From an uncultured Rhodospirillales bacterium (GTDB lineage: Bacteria > Pseudomonadota > Alphaproteobacteria > Acetobacterales > Acetobacteraceae), in assembly GCA_903835235.1 (NCBI GenBank), contig CAILMF010000066.1:62001-126000 (forward strand): a stretch of 64,000 nucleotides of DNA. The letters are read 5' to 3'. Below the pieces are notes generated by a model, which did no database searches, was not told the origin of the DNA, and saw only the letters and a list, made by a program, of their open reading frames with translations. Shown here in pieces: positions 42,114 through 51,100 of this stretch (positions are counted from its first letter, which is position 1; each line of letters starts with the position of its first letter). The translations under genes were made by a program, and so were the position numbers.

Positions 42114-42989
42114 TCATCGGCGCGGCTCCGGCAGGCCGATGGCACCGCGGGAGAGCCGCACCGCCTCGGCCAGCTCGGCCGCCACTTGGCGCACGCGCGG
42201 CGCGGCCAGGGCGGCGAATTCCGCGGCCGGCAGCCGCCCACCGGCAATGGTCAGGCTGACCCCGGCCAGCGGCAGGCCATCGGCGCCCAGCACCGGCGCG
42301 GCGACGGTGCACAGGCCAAAGGCATTCTCGCCATCGGACAGCGCATAGCCCTGGGCGCGCACCTGGCGCAGCCGCTCCAGCAGCGCGTCCAGCCCGGTGA
42401 CGGTGCGCTCGGAGAGTTTTATCCGTGGCACGCTTGCCAGCTGCGCCACCTGCTGCGCTTCCGGCAACCAGGCCAGCACGGCCTGGCCCAGCGCGGTGGC
42501 ATAGGCACCGATCCGCGTGCCCGGCCGGCGCTGCACGCCATGGCGGTCCAACCCGGCCTCCACCCGCGCCAGGTACACCACCTCCCCCTGGTCCAGCACG
42601 CCCAGCGAGCCGGCATCGGCGATGCCCGGCACCAGCTCCCGCAGCAGCGGCGCGGCATGGCCGGCCAGGTCGTCGGCGGAAAGCGCGGCGTGGCCCAGTT
42701 CCAGGCATTTCAGCGCCAGGCGGAAGCGGCGGCCCTCGGCCGGGCGCAGATAGCCCAGGCCCAGCAGGGTGTGGACCAGGCGAAAGGCGGTGCCGCGGTC
42801 CAGACCGGCGCGGGCCGCCACTTCCGCCATGGTCAGCTCGGCGCGCTCGGGCGTGAAGGCATGCAACACGGCAAAGGCCTTGGCGACGGACTGCACCTGG
42901 TTCTTCGGGTTGTCCGCCAGGCGGTCCTCCCGCCCCGGTACCGCTCTGACGTCGTCCACCCGGATGCCTTTTGATCGGAATGCGAACAC
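42114..42989 (-). CDS. IclR-family transcriptional regulator
   Basis: Up to 291 residues. The winged-helix N-domain reads VQSVAKAFAVLHAFTPERAE and MAEVAARAGLDRGTAFRLVH; the effector domain includes GVLDQGEVVYLARVEAG and GAYATALGQAVLAWLP. The open frame begins with GTG 42989, but that codon lies inside a perfect palindrome. The GTG at 42959, with AAAGG upstream, is a likely true start, giving 281 residues. It should control the downstream sialidase-DapA-Bug operon, on the same strand, and possibly the divergent SDR gene through the palindrome. The effector is likely a sugar acid or related 2-oxoacid. Confidence 0.9.
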   Translation of the reverse strand: MFAFRSKGIRVDDVRAVPGREDRLADNPKNQVQSVAKAFAVLHAFTPERAELTMAEVAARAGLDRGTAFRLVHTLLGLGYLRPAEGRRFRLALKCLELGHAALSADDLAGHAAPLLRELVPGIADAGSLGVLDQGEVVYLARVEAGLDRHGVQRRPGTRIGAYATALGQAVLAWLPEAQQVAQLASVPRIKLSERTVTGLDALLERLRQVRAQGYALSDGENAFGLCTVAAPVLGADGLPLAGVSLTIAGGRLPAAEFAALAAPRVRQVAAELAEAVRLSRGAIGLPEPRR

Positions 42990-42998
42990 TTGTTCGCA
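42981..42998. promoter_or_regulatory. Perfect IclR-type operator palindrome
   Basis: TGCGAACA and TGTTCGCA form a perfect 8-bp inverted repeat with a CT spacer. Sites of this TGCGAAC/GTTCGCA type are known for IclR regulators. It lies in the divergent gap between the IclR and SDR genes, so it probably serves autoregulation and control of both directions. Confidence 0.75.
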
Positions 42999-43070
42999 CG
43001 ATTGAGGTCTGATAGGCCGGCCGGCGGCGGGGCGTCAACGCCCGGCTGCGCACGCAAGGGGGAACGCCGC

Positions 43071-43760
43071 ATGTCCGCACCATCCAGCCCAGGGCATGCC
43101 GTGGTCACCGGGGCCAGTTCCGGCATCGGCGCCGCCATTGCCGCGCATCTGCTGGGGCTGGGCTGGCAGGTGACGGGGCTGAGCCGCAGCGCGCCGGCCG
43201 CGCCGCCACCGGGCTACCAGCATCGGGCGGTGGACCTGACGGAGCGCGCCGCCATCGGCCCTGCCCTGGCGGGGCTGCGGCCCACCGCGCTGGTGCATGC
43301 CGCCGGGCTGATGCGCGGCGGCCTGCTGGGCGCGCTGGACCACGCCAACACCGAGACGCTGTGGCGGCTGCATGTGGACGTGGCCTTCCAGCTGGCGGAC
43401 CTGCTGGCGCCGCTGCTGCCGGAGGGCGGGCGCATGGTGCTGCTGGGCAGCCGCGCCGCCGCCGGCGCGCCGGGGCGCAGCCAATACGCCGCCAGCAAGG
43501 CGGCGCTGGTGGCCATGGCCCGGTCCTGGGCGGCGGAGCTGGCGCCGCGCGGCATCACCGTGAACGTGGTGGCGCCGGCCGCCACCGACACGCCGATGCT
43601 GCGCGACCCCGCCCGCGCGGCCGTGCTGCCGAAGCTGCCGCCGATCGGGCGCTACATCAGGCCGGAGGAAGTGGCGGCGCTGGTCGGCTTCCTGCTGGGG
43701 CCGTTCGGCGGCGCCATCACCGGGCAGCAGCTGGTCATCTGCGGCGGCAGTTCGCTGTAG
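43071..43760 (+). CDS. Short-chain dehydrogenase/reductase
   Basis: 229 residues from ATG 43071 with GGGGGAACG upstream. NAD(P)-binding GASSGIG lies near residues 14-20; NNAG is replaced by VHAAGLMRGG. The catalytic Ser is in MVLLGSRAA and the Tyr/Lys in SQYAASKAAL. The C-terminal GGAITGQQLVICGGSSL is typical of FabG-like SDRs. A hydroxy-sugar-acid or related alcohol substrate is inferred from the divergent IclR operon. It shares the operator region with the IclR gene. Confidence 0.9.
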   Translation: MSAPSSPGHAVVTGASSGIGAAIAAHLLGLGWQVTGLSRSAPAAPPPGYQHRAVDLTERAAIGPALAGLRPTALVHAAGLMRGGLLGALDHANTETLWRLHVDVAFQLADLLAPLLPEGGRMVLLGSRAAAGAPGRSQYAASKAALVAMARSWAAELAPRGITVNVVAPAATDTPMLRDPARAAVLPKLPPIGRYIRPEEVAALVGFLLGPFGGAITGQQLVICGGSSL

Positions 43761-43885
43761 CGGGCGGCCCGCGGCGCAGAGCGCGGCGCTGCCGACGCAT
43801 GGTCGGCCCGCATGGTCGTGCTCATGCCCGCACCAACACGCGGCCGGCGCGGCGCGGAGGCTTTACGCCGCCGCGCCACCATCGG

Positions 43886-45985
43886 TCAGGCGTTGAAGAT
43901 GAAGTCGCAGGCGTGGAGCTGGCCCGGCGTGACGCCCAGCAGGGTCAGGTGGTCGCCGCCGAGGTCGATGGTCGTGTTCGCCCCACTCGCCCGGATGCTC
44001 GGCTGGCCGCTGCCCAGGTGGTCGAACTGGATGTGGTCGCGGCCCGCGACGAAATCGGTGATGGTGGCGGTGATGCCGGCCTTGCCGAAGATGAAGGTGT
44101 CGGCCCCGGCGCCGCCGGTCATCACCTGGTTGCCCAGGCCGGCCACCAGCAGGTCGCCCGCCACGCCGCCGACCAGCGTGTCGGCGCCATCCGCGCCGAT
44201 GACCAGTTGCGGGCTGCCGGGGTGTTCCGCCGCGCCGCCGCTGGCCAGGCCGCCATGGCGCTCAAAATACACGAAGGCATCGGCCTGCATGCTGGTGGTA
44301 TCGGTGTCGCGCAGGATCAGGCCGGACAGCGTGGTGTGGTTGATCGCGTCCAGGGTGGCGGCATCGAAGCCCTGGTTCTCGTACCAGAGCCGGTCGCCGT
44401 CGCGCAGGGCCTCGAACTGGTGGGCGATGATCAGGTTGAAGGTCTGCCCGACCATGCCGCCATTCACATGGTCCTCGGCCAGGCCGCCGGTCCACAGGTC
44501 TACCTTGTCCACGCTGCCATAGGCGGCCTTCAGCGCCTGGGCGGTGGTGGCGTCCGAGGTGATCTGACTGAAGTCGGTATAGGCCTTCAGGTGCAGCGCG
44601 GTGCGGGTTTCGTTCAGCGTGCCCAGGCCAAGGTCGCGGCCACGCTGGATGTTGATGGCCGCCAGGTCCATCGCCACCGGCGGTACGTCGAGGAAGTTGC
44701 GCAGGTCATCCACGATATGCACGTCCAGCGCATTGGACAGGTCGCCCGACAGGTGGCGCAGCAGGCCGGCGGCGCCGCCATCCGCGACGAAGCCGGCGGG
44801 ATCCTGGAAGAAGGCGTCCTTCAGGGTCAGCGCGTCACCGACGACATTGCCGGCATTGTCGATCTTCTCCAGGTTGGCCGAGACGATGGAATGGCCGAAC
44901 CGGAAGGCGGCGCCGGCGAACTCCTCGCTGATGCTGGCATCCACGTTGGGGTTGTAGCCGTGGTAGGCGGAGATGGCGCCCTTGCCGAGCAGATGCGTCA
45001 GGAACTCGCTGTAGGTGATGTGCGCGATCTCCGCGGTGACGATGGCGCGGGCCTGCTGGTAGAGCTGCTCGCCGCTCCAGCCCGGATGCGTCTTGGCCAG
45101 CTGGTCCACCTGGAAGTTGTGTTCGCGCAGGAACAGCGTCTGCACCGCGGTCAGGTCCGGGTTTTCGCCCACGCGTGAATCGCCGGCCACGAACGCGCCG
45201 TTCACCACCGGCAGGTTGTTGCCGGCCGAGGTCAGCATATGCCCATCCGCCGCGCGCAGGCTGGCGGCGGTGGCGGCGTCCGACCCATAGACCTGCGACG
45301 CGTCCAGCCAGCCGGTGACGTGGTTGATGGCGGCGGCGGGCTTGCCGTCATGCCCGGTGGCGCTGTCGATGACGGTGCGCGTCATGCTGATGCGGCTGGC
45401 GGCAAGGTCGGGGTCGCCGGCGGGGATGGCGATGTCGATATGCGTCTTGCCGTCCGACTTCATCAGGTCGAGGTCGTGGTCGAGGAACTGGCCCCAGGCA
45501 TACATCATGCCGGAGAGACCTTCGGCATTGGCCAGGTCGCCATTGCCGGCCACCACCTGGTTGCTGATGGCGCGGGCATTGGGGCCGCTGAGGTCGACGG
45601 CACCCACATGGTCGGTGAAGTGCGCCGGCCCGATGCGGCTGAAGTCGCTGCCGACGGCATTCTCGGTGGTGTGCGCCAGGTTGTTGCCGCTGCCGTCGAT
45701 GCTGCGGAAGGCCATCTGCGGCGCGGGCGGCGGCGGCGGGTTCATGTGCCGCGGGGCGGGCGCGGGCGGCGCTGGGGGCATGCTGCCCGGTGCGGCCATG
45801 TGGGCCATGCCGGGCATGCTGGCAGCTGAGATGTTTGGCAGGGGCAGGGGCAGGGGCAGGGGCAGGGGCAGGCTGGGCGGGACCAGGCTGGGCAGGGCGG
45901 CGAAGCTGTGGTCCGCCGGGGCGCCGCTCAGGTCGTGCGTGCCAATGGCCTGGGCGGCATGACCTGGCTTCTTCGGGAGCAGCAT
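43886..45985 (-). CDS. Secreted animal-type haem peroxidase with RTX tail
   Basis: 699 residues without a signal peptide. A Pro-rich N-terminal region includes PLPLPLPLPLP (about 40-50), encoded by a hexanucleotide microsatellite. The peroxidase domain starts near residue 92 (FRSIDGSGNNLAHTTENAVG). The distal histidine is His170 in AWGQFLDHDLDL, followed by the calcium-binding aspartate; the proximal histidine is in FRFGHSIV, and AINIQRGRDLGL is a family signature. Near 600-650 there are glycine-rich nonapeptide repeats (GADGADTLVGG, GGAGADTFIFG) of the RTX type, then a C-terminal tail ending DFIFNA. Type I secretion is therefore expected; no transporter genes are in the window. Antimicrobial or surface cross-linking roles are known for related proteins. 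Confidence 0.92.
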   Translation of the reverse strand: MLLPKKPGHAAQAIGTHDLSGAPADHSFAALPSLVPPSLPLPLPLPLPLPNISAASMPGMAHMAAPGSMPPAPPAPAPRHMNPPPPPAPQMAFRSIDGSGNNLAHTTENAVGSDFSRIGPAHFTDHVGAVDLSGPNARAISNQVVAGNGDLANAEGLSGMMYAWGQFLDHDLDLMKSDGKTHIDIAIPAGDPDLAASRISMTRTVIDSATGHDGKPAAAINHVTGWLDASQVYGSDAATAASLRAADGHMLTSAGNNLPVVNGAFVAGDSRVGENPDLTAVQTLFLREHNFQVDQLAKTHPGWSGEQLYQQARAIVTAEIAHITYSEFLTHLLGKGAISAYHGYNPNVDASISEEFAGAAFRFGHSIVSANLEKIDNAGNVVGDALTLKDAFFQDPAGFVADGGAAGLLRHLSGDLSNALDVHIVDDLRNFLDVPPVAMDLAAINIQRGRDLGLGTLNETRTALHLKAYTDFSQITSDATTAQALKAAYGSVDKVDLWTGGLAEDHVNGGMVGQTFNLIIAHQFEALRDGDRLWYENQGFDAATLDAINHTTLSGLILRDTDTTSMQADAFVYFERHGGLASGGAAEHPGSPQLVIGADGADTLVGGVAGDLLVAGLGNQVMTGGAGADTFIFGKAGITATITDFVAGRDHIQFDHLGSGQPSIRASGANTTIDLGGDHLTLLGVTPGQLHACDFIFNA
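45841..45870 (-). repeat. Hexanucleotide microsatellite GGGGCA x5
   Basis: Five perfect GGGGCA units (plus partial flanking units) within the peroxidase gene encode alternating Pro-Leu. Gain or loss of units keeps frame and would change linker length only. Confidence 0.9.
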
Positions 45986-46042
45986 GTGGGCATTCCTCGA
46001 TGGGATGACGGGTGGGCGGGATCGGTGGGGTGAGGGCGTAAC

Positions 46043-46095
46043 GTGGGAATTTTTCCCACTTTATGTCCTGAAGCACAAGTGGTAATTTTTCCCAC
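46043..46095. promoter_or_regulatory. Twin 17-bp palindromic operators
   Basis: GTGGGAATTTTTCCCAC at 46043-46059 is a perfect palindrome apart from its central base. GTGGTAATTTTTCCCAC at 46079-46095 differs by one base. Centres are 36 bp apart, between three and four helical turns. They lie 57 bp from the peroxidase start and 83 bp from the DUF6502 start, in the divergent promoter region. A dimeric regulator binding both sites and controlling both directions is likely. The DUF6502 protein encoded next door is the obvious candidate. Confidence 0.8.
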
Positions 46096-46178
46096 GCCAA
46101 GCGAAACTGCCCCTGCTACCCGCTTGTCCAACATGGTCGTGGGGTTGTACCCAAGGCCAATCCCAAGGATTCCCCCGC

Positions 46179-47036
46179 ATGCCGGGCTTGCCGCCCGCCA
46201 CCGACCCAGCCGCTCCACCCGCCGTCGTGCTCGCGGCGGTGCGGCGCGTGCTGGCCCCGCTGGTGCGGGTGCTGATCCATTTCGGCATCAGCTACCCGGC
46301 GCTGGGCGGGCTGCTGAAGCAGGCCTATGTCGAGCAGGCCGAGCGGTCCTTCGCCCTGCCGGGACGGGAGGTCAGCGACAGCCGCATCTCGCTGCTGACC
46401 GGCGTGCACCGGAAGGACGTCAACACGCTGCGCCGGCCGCCAGCCGATGCCGGGCCGCCGCTGCCGGCGCCGGGCCTGGCGACCCAGGTCATCAGCCGTT
46501 GGATCGGCCATCCCGACTGGCGCGCGCCGGATGGTGCGCCGCTGGCCCTGCCGCGCAACCCAAGGCCCGGCGACGGTGGCCGCAGCTTCGAGGCGCTGGT
46601 GGCCGGCATCAACCGCGACCTGCGCCCGCGGACCCTGCTGGACGAGCTGCTGCGGATCGGACTGGTGCAGGAAACCGCCGATGGCATGCTGGTGGTGGCG
46701 CGCACCGCGGATGTCCCGCGCGGCGACCTCGATCGCCTGGCCTACTATTTCGGCCGCAACCTGGCCGACCACCTGGCCGCCGCCGGCGACAACCTGACCG
46801 GCGCGGCGCCGCCGCACCTGGAACGCGCGCTGGCCTTCGACGGCCTTTCGGCCGCCGCCGTGGCCGAACTTTCGCACCAGGCGGAAGCATTGGGCATGGC
46901 CATGCTGACGCGCCTGAATGAAATGGCGGTGGCCCTGGCCGAAGCCGACCCGCCGCCGCCCGCCGAGGCACGCCGCTTCCTGGCTGGGCTCTATGTATAC
47001 TCAGCCCCCGACCAGCTGCCGCAGGAGACACCTTGA
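46179..47036 (+). CDS. DUF6502-type protein, probable DNA-binding regulator
   Basis: 285 residues. The N-terminal part (VRRVLAPLVRVLIHFGISYP, ALGGLLKQAYVEQAER) and the helix-turn-helix-like SDSRISLLTGVHRKDVNTLR match the DUF6502 pattern. The middle contains an ISRWIGHPDWRAPDG segment also common in the family. No enzymatic motif is seen. It is divergent from the RTX peroxidase across twin palindromes and overlaps the downstream DUF5666 gene by four bases (TTGA), a pairing I recall as recurrent in proteobacteria. A transcription-factor role is inferred from the HTH and the operators. Confidence 0.75.
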   Translation: MPGLPPATDPAAPPAVVLAAVRRVLAPLVRVLIHFGISYPALGGLLKQAYVEQAERSFALPGREVSDSRISLLTGVHRKDVNTLRRPPADAGPPLPAPGLATQVISRWIGHPDWRAPDGAPLALPRNPRPGDGGRSFEALVAGINRDLRPRTLLDELLRIGLVQETADGMLVVARTADVPRGDLDRLAYYFGRNLADHLAAAGDNLTGAAPPHLERALAFDGLSAAAVAELSHQAEALGMAMLTRLNEMAVALAEADPPPPAEARRFLAGLYVYSAPDQLPQETP

Positions 47037-48094
47037 CCAACCATCTCCCGCGGCCGCGCCGGGCCGTGCTGCTGGCGCTGCTTCCCCTGGCCGGTTGCGC
47101 CGCCACGCCAGATCAACGCGCCGGGGAGCGCGGCATCGGCGGTACCGGCGGCATCGCGGACCGGGGCATCGGTGGCACCGGCATCGTCGGCACCGTCACG
47201 GCTTTCGGCAGCATCTGGGTCAATGGCCGGCGCATCGCGTTCGACCGGGCCACGGCCGTGACGTGGGAAGGGCAGCCGGTCGGGCCGGACTCCATGCAGC
47301 TTGGCGCCGTCGTGGCCGCCCTCGCGCGGCCCGCCAGGAATGTCCAGTTGCTGGCCGAATCCATCGACCTGCGGGTGGCGGTCGCCGGACCAGTGCAGCA
47401 ATTGCTGGCGGATGGCGGCCTGATGGTGCTGGGCCAGCGGGTGGAGACGACCGCGGCGCAGCAGGCCGGCCCGCCGCCGCAACCGGGCGACTGGGTCGCC
47501 GTGGCGGGGCTGCGCCGCCCGGACGGCACGGTGGTGGCCAGCCGGCTGGACCCCTGGGCGGAAGCGCGCGGCTGGCTGGTGCGCGGCATGCTGGAATCGG
47601 CGGAACCGGGCAGCAGCCTTGTCTCGGGCCAGCGCTTCCTGCTGGGCGCGGGCCTGGCCCTCCCGGCGCCAGGCAGCCCGGTTCGCCTGGCCGGTCGGAT
47701 GACCGCCGCCGGGCCGCTGGCGGCCACGCTGGCCGAGGATCCGTTCAACCCCTTCGGCACCCAGGTGACGACCGTGTTGGTGGAAAGCTTCCTGGATGGC
47801 AGCGGGCGGCCGTGGACCAACCCGAACGGCATCATCCTGCGCGGCACCCCCGGCGGACGCGGCGTGGTGGAGGCGCGCGTCAACGCCCAGAGCGGTACGG
47901 CGGTGCCCGGGCGGGTTGGACCCGCGCCTGGCATGGGGGATCGCGGGGCGCCCGCCGGCGGGCCCGGTGGCGGCCAGGTCGGCGGCGGGCCTGGGCGCGG
48001 GCCAGTGCCGGGCGGGGGCCCAGCGGGGGCAGGCCCCGGGGGAATATCCGGCTTCGGGGGCCCCTCCCCGCCCGGCGGCGGCGGCCGCCGCTAG
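47033..48094 (+). CDS. DUF5666-type lipoprotein
   Basis: 353 residues from TTG 47033, with AGGAG six bases upstream and a four-base overlap with the preceding gene. The N-terminus RRAVLLALLPLAGCAA contains a lipobox (LAGC). The body is a series of beta-strand OB-like DUF5666 units, recognisable by GIVGTVTAFGSIWVNGRRIA and TATTWEG-type segments, then GDWVAVAGLRRPDGTVVASR and VRLAGRMTAAGPLAATLAE. The last 60 residues are Gly/Pro-rich and probably disordered. An outer-membrane or periplasmic lipid-anchored location is expected. Function unknown; coupling to DUF6502 suggests a joint role. Confidence 0.78.
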   Translation: MTNHLPRPRRAVLLALLPLAGCAATPDQRAGERGIGGTGGIADRGIGGTGIVGTVTAFGSIWVNGRRIAFDRATAVTWEGQPVGPDSMQLGAVVAALARPARNVQLLAESIDLRVAVAGPVQQLLADGGLMVLGQRVETTAAQQAGPPPQPGDWVAVAGLRRPDGTVVASRLDPWAEARGWLVRGMLESAEPGSSLVSGQRFLLGAGLALPAPGSPVRLAGRMTAAGPLAATLAEDPFNPFGTQVTTVLVESFLDGSGRPWTNPNGIILRGTPGGRGVVEARVNAQSGTAVPGRVGPAPGMGDRGAPAGGPGGGQVGGGPGRGPVPGGGPAGAGPGGISGFGGPSPPGGGGRR

Positions 48095-48179
48095 CTGTCG
48101 CTGCCATGGAGGTTGTCCCTCCGGGGCTGGGTTGGGTGGCTCTGGCGCCGCGGCGAACCAGGCCGCCCCCTCGGGCAGG

Positions 48180-51100
48180 TCAGGCGAAGACCAGCGCGTG
48201 ATGGTCGAACAGGCTCTGGGTGTTTATGCCGCCCAGGCCGATCAGTTCCGCAACCATGGTACCGTCGACCAGCAGGTCGAGATCCCCACCATGGGCATGG
48301 AAGCTGATCGCCGACTGGCCCACACCACGGAACTGCACCTGGTCGCCGCCGGCCAGGTTGAAGCCGAAGATGTGCTCGACCCCCGCGCCGGCCGCAGGCG
48401 CGATGTAGAGACCATTGCCGCTGCCGGCGTGGACCGTCAGGTCGGTGGCGCCGCTGCCATCCACCTTGTTGTTCCAGCCCGCCAGCCAGACCTCCGCCAT
48501 GCCGCTCACGCTGACCTGCGCGCCGCCGGCGCCAGCATGCACGCTGCTGTGCCCAGCCACGCTGATCCGGTTGCCGAAACCGCCGGCATCCACCGTGTTG
48601 AGCCCGGCACCCAGCTGTACGAACAGGTTGCCCAGGCTGCCGTGCAGGCTGTGATTGCCGGCGCCGGCAACCACCACATCGTTGTAGCCGGCCAGCGTCA
48701 TCTCCAGGTCGCCGTGGCCGGCGTGCACGGTGTCGTTGCCCAGCCCGGCGGTGACCATGTTGTGGCCATTGCCGAGGGTGACGGCGTTGCCGAAGCCGCT
48801 GAGCGCGATGTGGTTGTCGCCATGGCCGACCACCACGGTGGAGTTGCCGAGCGGCCCGCTCAGCGAGTTGTTGCCGTCGCCCAGCTGGATGCTGTTGTTG
48901 AAGCCCGAGGCCTGGATGGTGTTGTCGCCCGAGCCCAGCGTGATGGCGGTGAGGCCGAGGCTGCCGGAGACGCTGTTGTCGCCGTTGAAGTCATTCACCT
49001 GGACCGTCGCCTGGCCCTGGCCGGCGCGCAGCACGTCGTTGCCGCCATTGCCGAAGACATGGTTGTTCCAGCCCTGGGCGATCACGGTCTCGCTGAAGCC
49101 AGTGCCGACCACATCGGCGTTGCCGTAGGGCGCGCCGAGGATGGTCGGGCCGGCCGCGCCGCTCGCGGCCACCGGACCGCCCATCGGGCCGCCCACCATG
49201 TTGTTCCAGCCATCGAGGTAGACGGCCGTCTTGCCTGGGGTGGCCAGCTGGACCAGCTGGGACACCTGGGTTGCCGCGCCGGTGAGGAGGTCCGTGACCA
49301 CGTAGTCCAGCCGATCCGCGCCCGCCTTGGTCGAGGTGATGACGCCCGGCGTATAGACGATGCTGCCGGCGACGAGGTGCAGGCTGCTGCCGCTGCCGAA
49401 CACGCTGTCCGAGAGCAGGGTGATGGCGAGCGGGTCATGCCCCCAGCCGGCGGCAACCGTCCCCAGCGTGGCGCTGGCCGCGTTGGAGGCCAGCGGCGCG
49501 CTGGCCAGGGTGACGACCGGGTTCGGCCCTTCGTTCAGCATCACGCTCTGGGCTTCGGTGACGAAGGCGCCGGTCACCGTATCGGTGACGCGGTAGTGGA
49601 TCAGGTCGGCCCCGGCCTGCGCGGTGGTGACCAGGCCCGGCGTGTAGAACAGGTGGCCGCCGACCAGGTCCAGCCGGCTGCCGCTGGCATAGGTGGCGTC
49701 GTCGATCAGCGAGACCGCCAGGGCATGGCCGTCGAAGCCGCTGAAGCTGCCGAGGTCGGCATGGGTCACGTTGTCCGCGGCCGGGGCGCTGGCCAGGCTG
49801 GCCGAGGGCCCCGGACCATTGCCCAGCACCACAATCTGGGTGCGGGTGGTCTGCGCGCCGGTGACGGTATCGGTGACCGTGAAGGTGATGGTGTCGGTGC
49901 CGATCTGCGCCGTGGTCACCAGGCCCGGGCTGTAGACCAGGTTGTTCCCGACCAGTTCCAGCCGGCTGCCGCTGGCATAGTCGGCGTCCGCGTCCAACGA
50001 AACCGAGAGCGCGTCGTTGAGATAGGCGGTGACAGCGGTGCCGAGCACGGCCGGGGTGCCGTTATCCGCGCTGGGGTGGGCGGCCAGCGTCACCACCGGC
50101 GGCGGGCCGAGCACGTCGACCACGGCGGCGCTGGTGCCGGTATTGCCCGCCAGGTCGGTGGTCCGCGCCACCAGGCTGTTGAGGCCGGTGACCGGAAGGG
50201 TGACGCTGGTGGACCAACTGCCATCGGCCAGCACCGCGGCGGTGGCAAGCGGGGTGGCGGCGCCATTGTCGAAGATCAAGACCGTGCTGCCCGGATGCAG
50301 GTCGCTCACCGTGCCGGCGATGGTCTGCACGGCCGCCGCCGTGACCACGGGCGCCGAGGTGATGATGACCTGCGGCGGCGTCAGGTCGATGATGACGCTG
50401 GCACCGGCCGGGCGCGCCGCGGTGGCATTGCCGGCGCTGTCGGTGGCGATGGCGGTGAAGCTGTGGCTGCCCTCGCTCAGGCCCGTGGCGGTGAAGCTCC
50501 AGGCGCCGGCGGTCAGGGTCGCGGCGCCGAGGTCGGTGGCGCCGTCATAGACTTCCACGTGGGCCACGCCATTGAGGTCGCCGACCGTGCCGGAGATCAC
50601 CTCCGTGGTCAGGTTGGTGATGCCGGCAACGCTCTGGCCAGCGGTCAGCGTCGGCGCGGAGGTGTCGACCAGCACGGCCGCCCCGGCGGAGACCGCCGCG
50701 GTGGCATTGCCGGCGCTGTCGGTGGCGATGGCGGTGAAGCTGTGGCTGCCCTCGGTCAGGCCCGTGGCGGTGAAGCTCCAGGCGCCGGGGGTCAGGGTCG
50801 CGGCGCCGAGGTCGGTGGCGCCGTCGTAGATTTCCACGTGGGCCACGCCATTGAGGTCGCCGACCGTGCCGGAGAGAACGGCCGTCGTCTGGTTCGTCAG
50901 GCCGGCAACGCTCTGGCCAACGGTCAGCGTCGGCGCGGAGGTGTCGAGCACATCCACCACCGCGGCGCTGGTGCCGGTATTTCCGGCGGCATCGTCGGCC
51001 TGCGCCACCAGGCTGTGGCTGCCTTCGCCCACCAGCGTCACGCTGGCCGACCAGGTGCCGTTCGCACCGACCGTGGCGCTGCCGACGGCACTGCCATTGT

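Noticed and set aside
46043-46095. MraZ-box explanation for the TGGGA motifs
   Set aside because: MraZ boxes are direct repeats of TGGGN at 10-bp spacing upstream of mraZ; here the motifs are inverted within 17-bp palindromes and no division genes are present.
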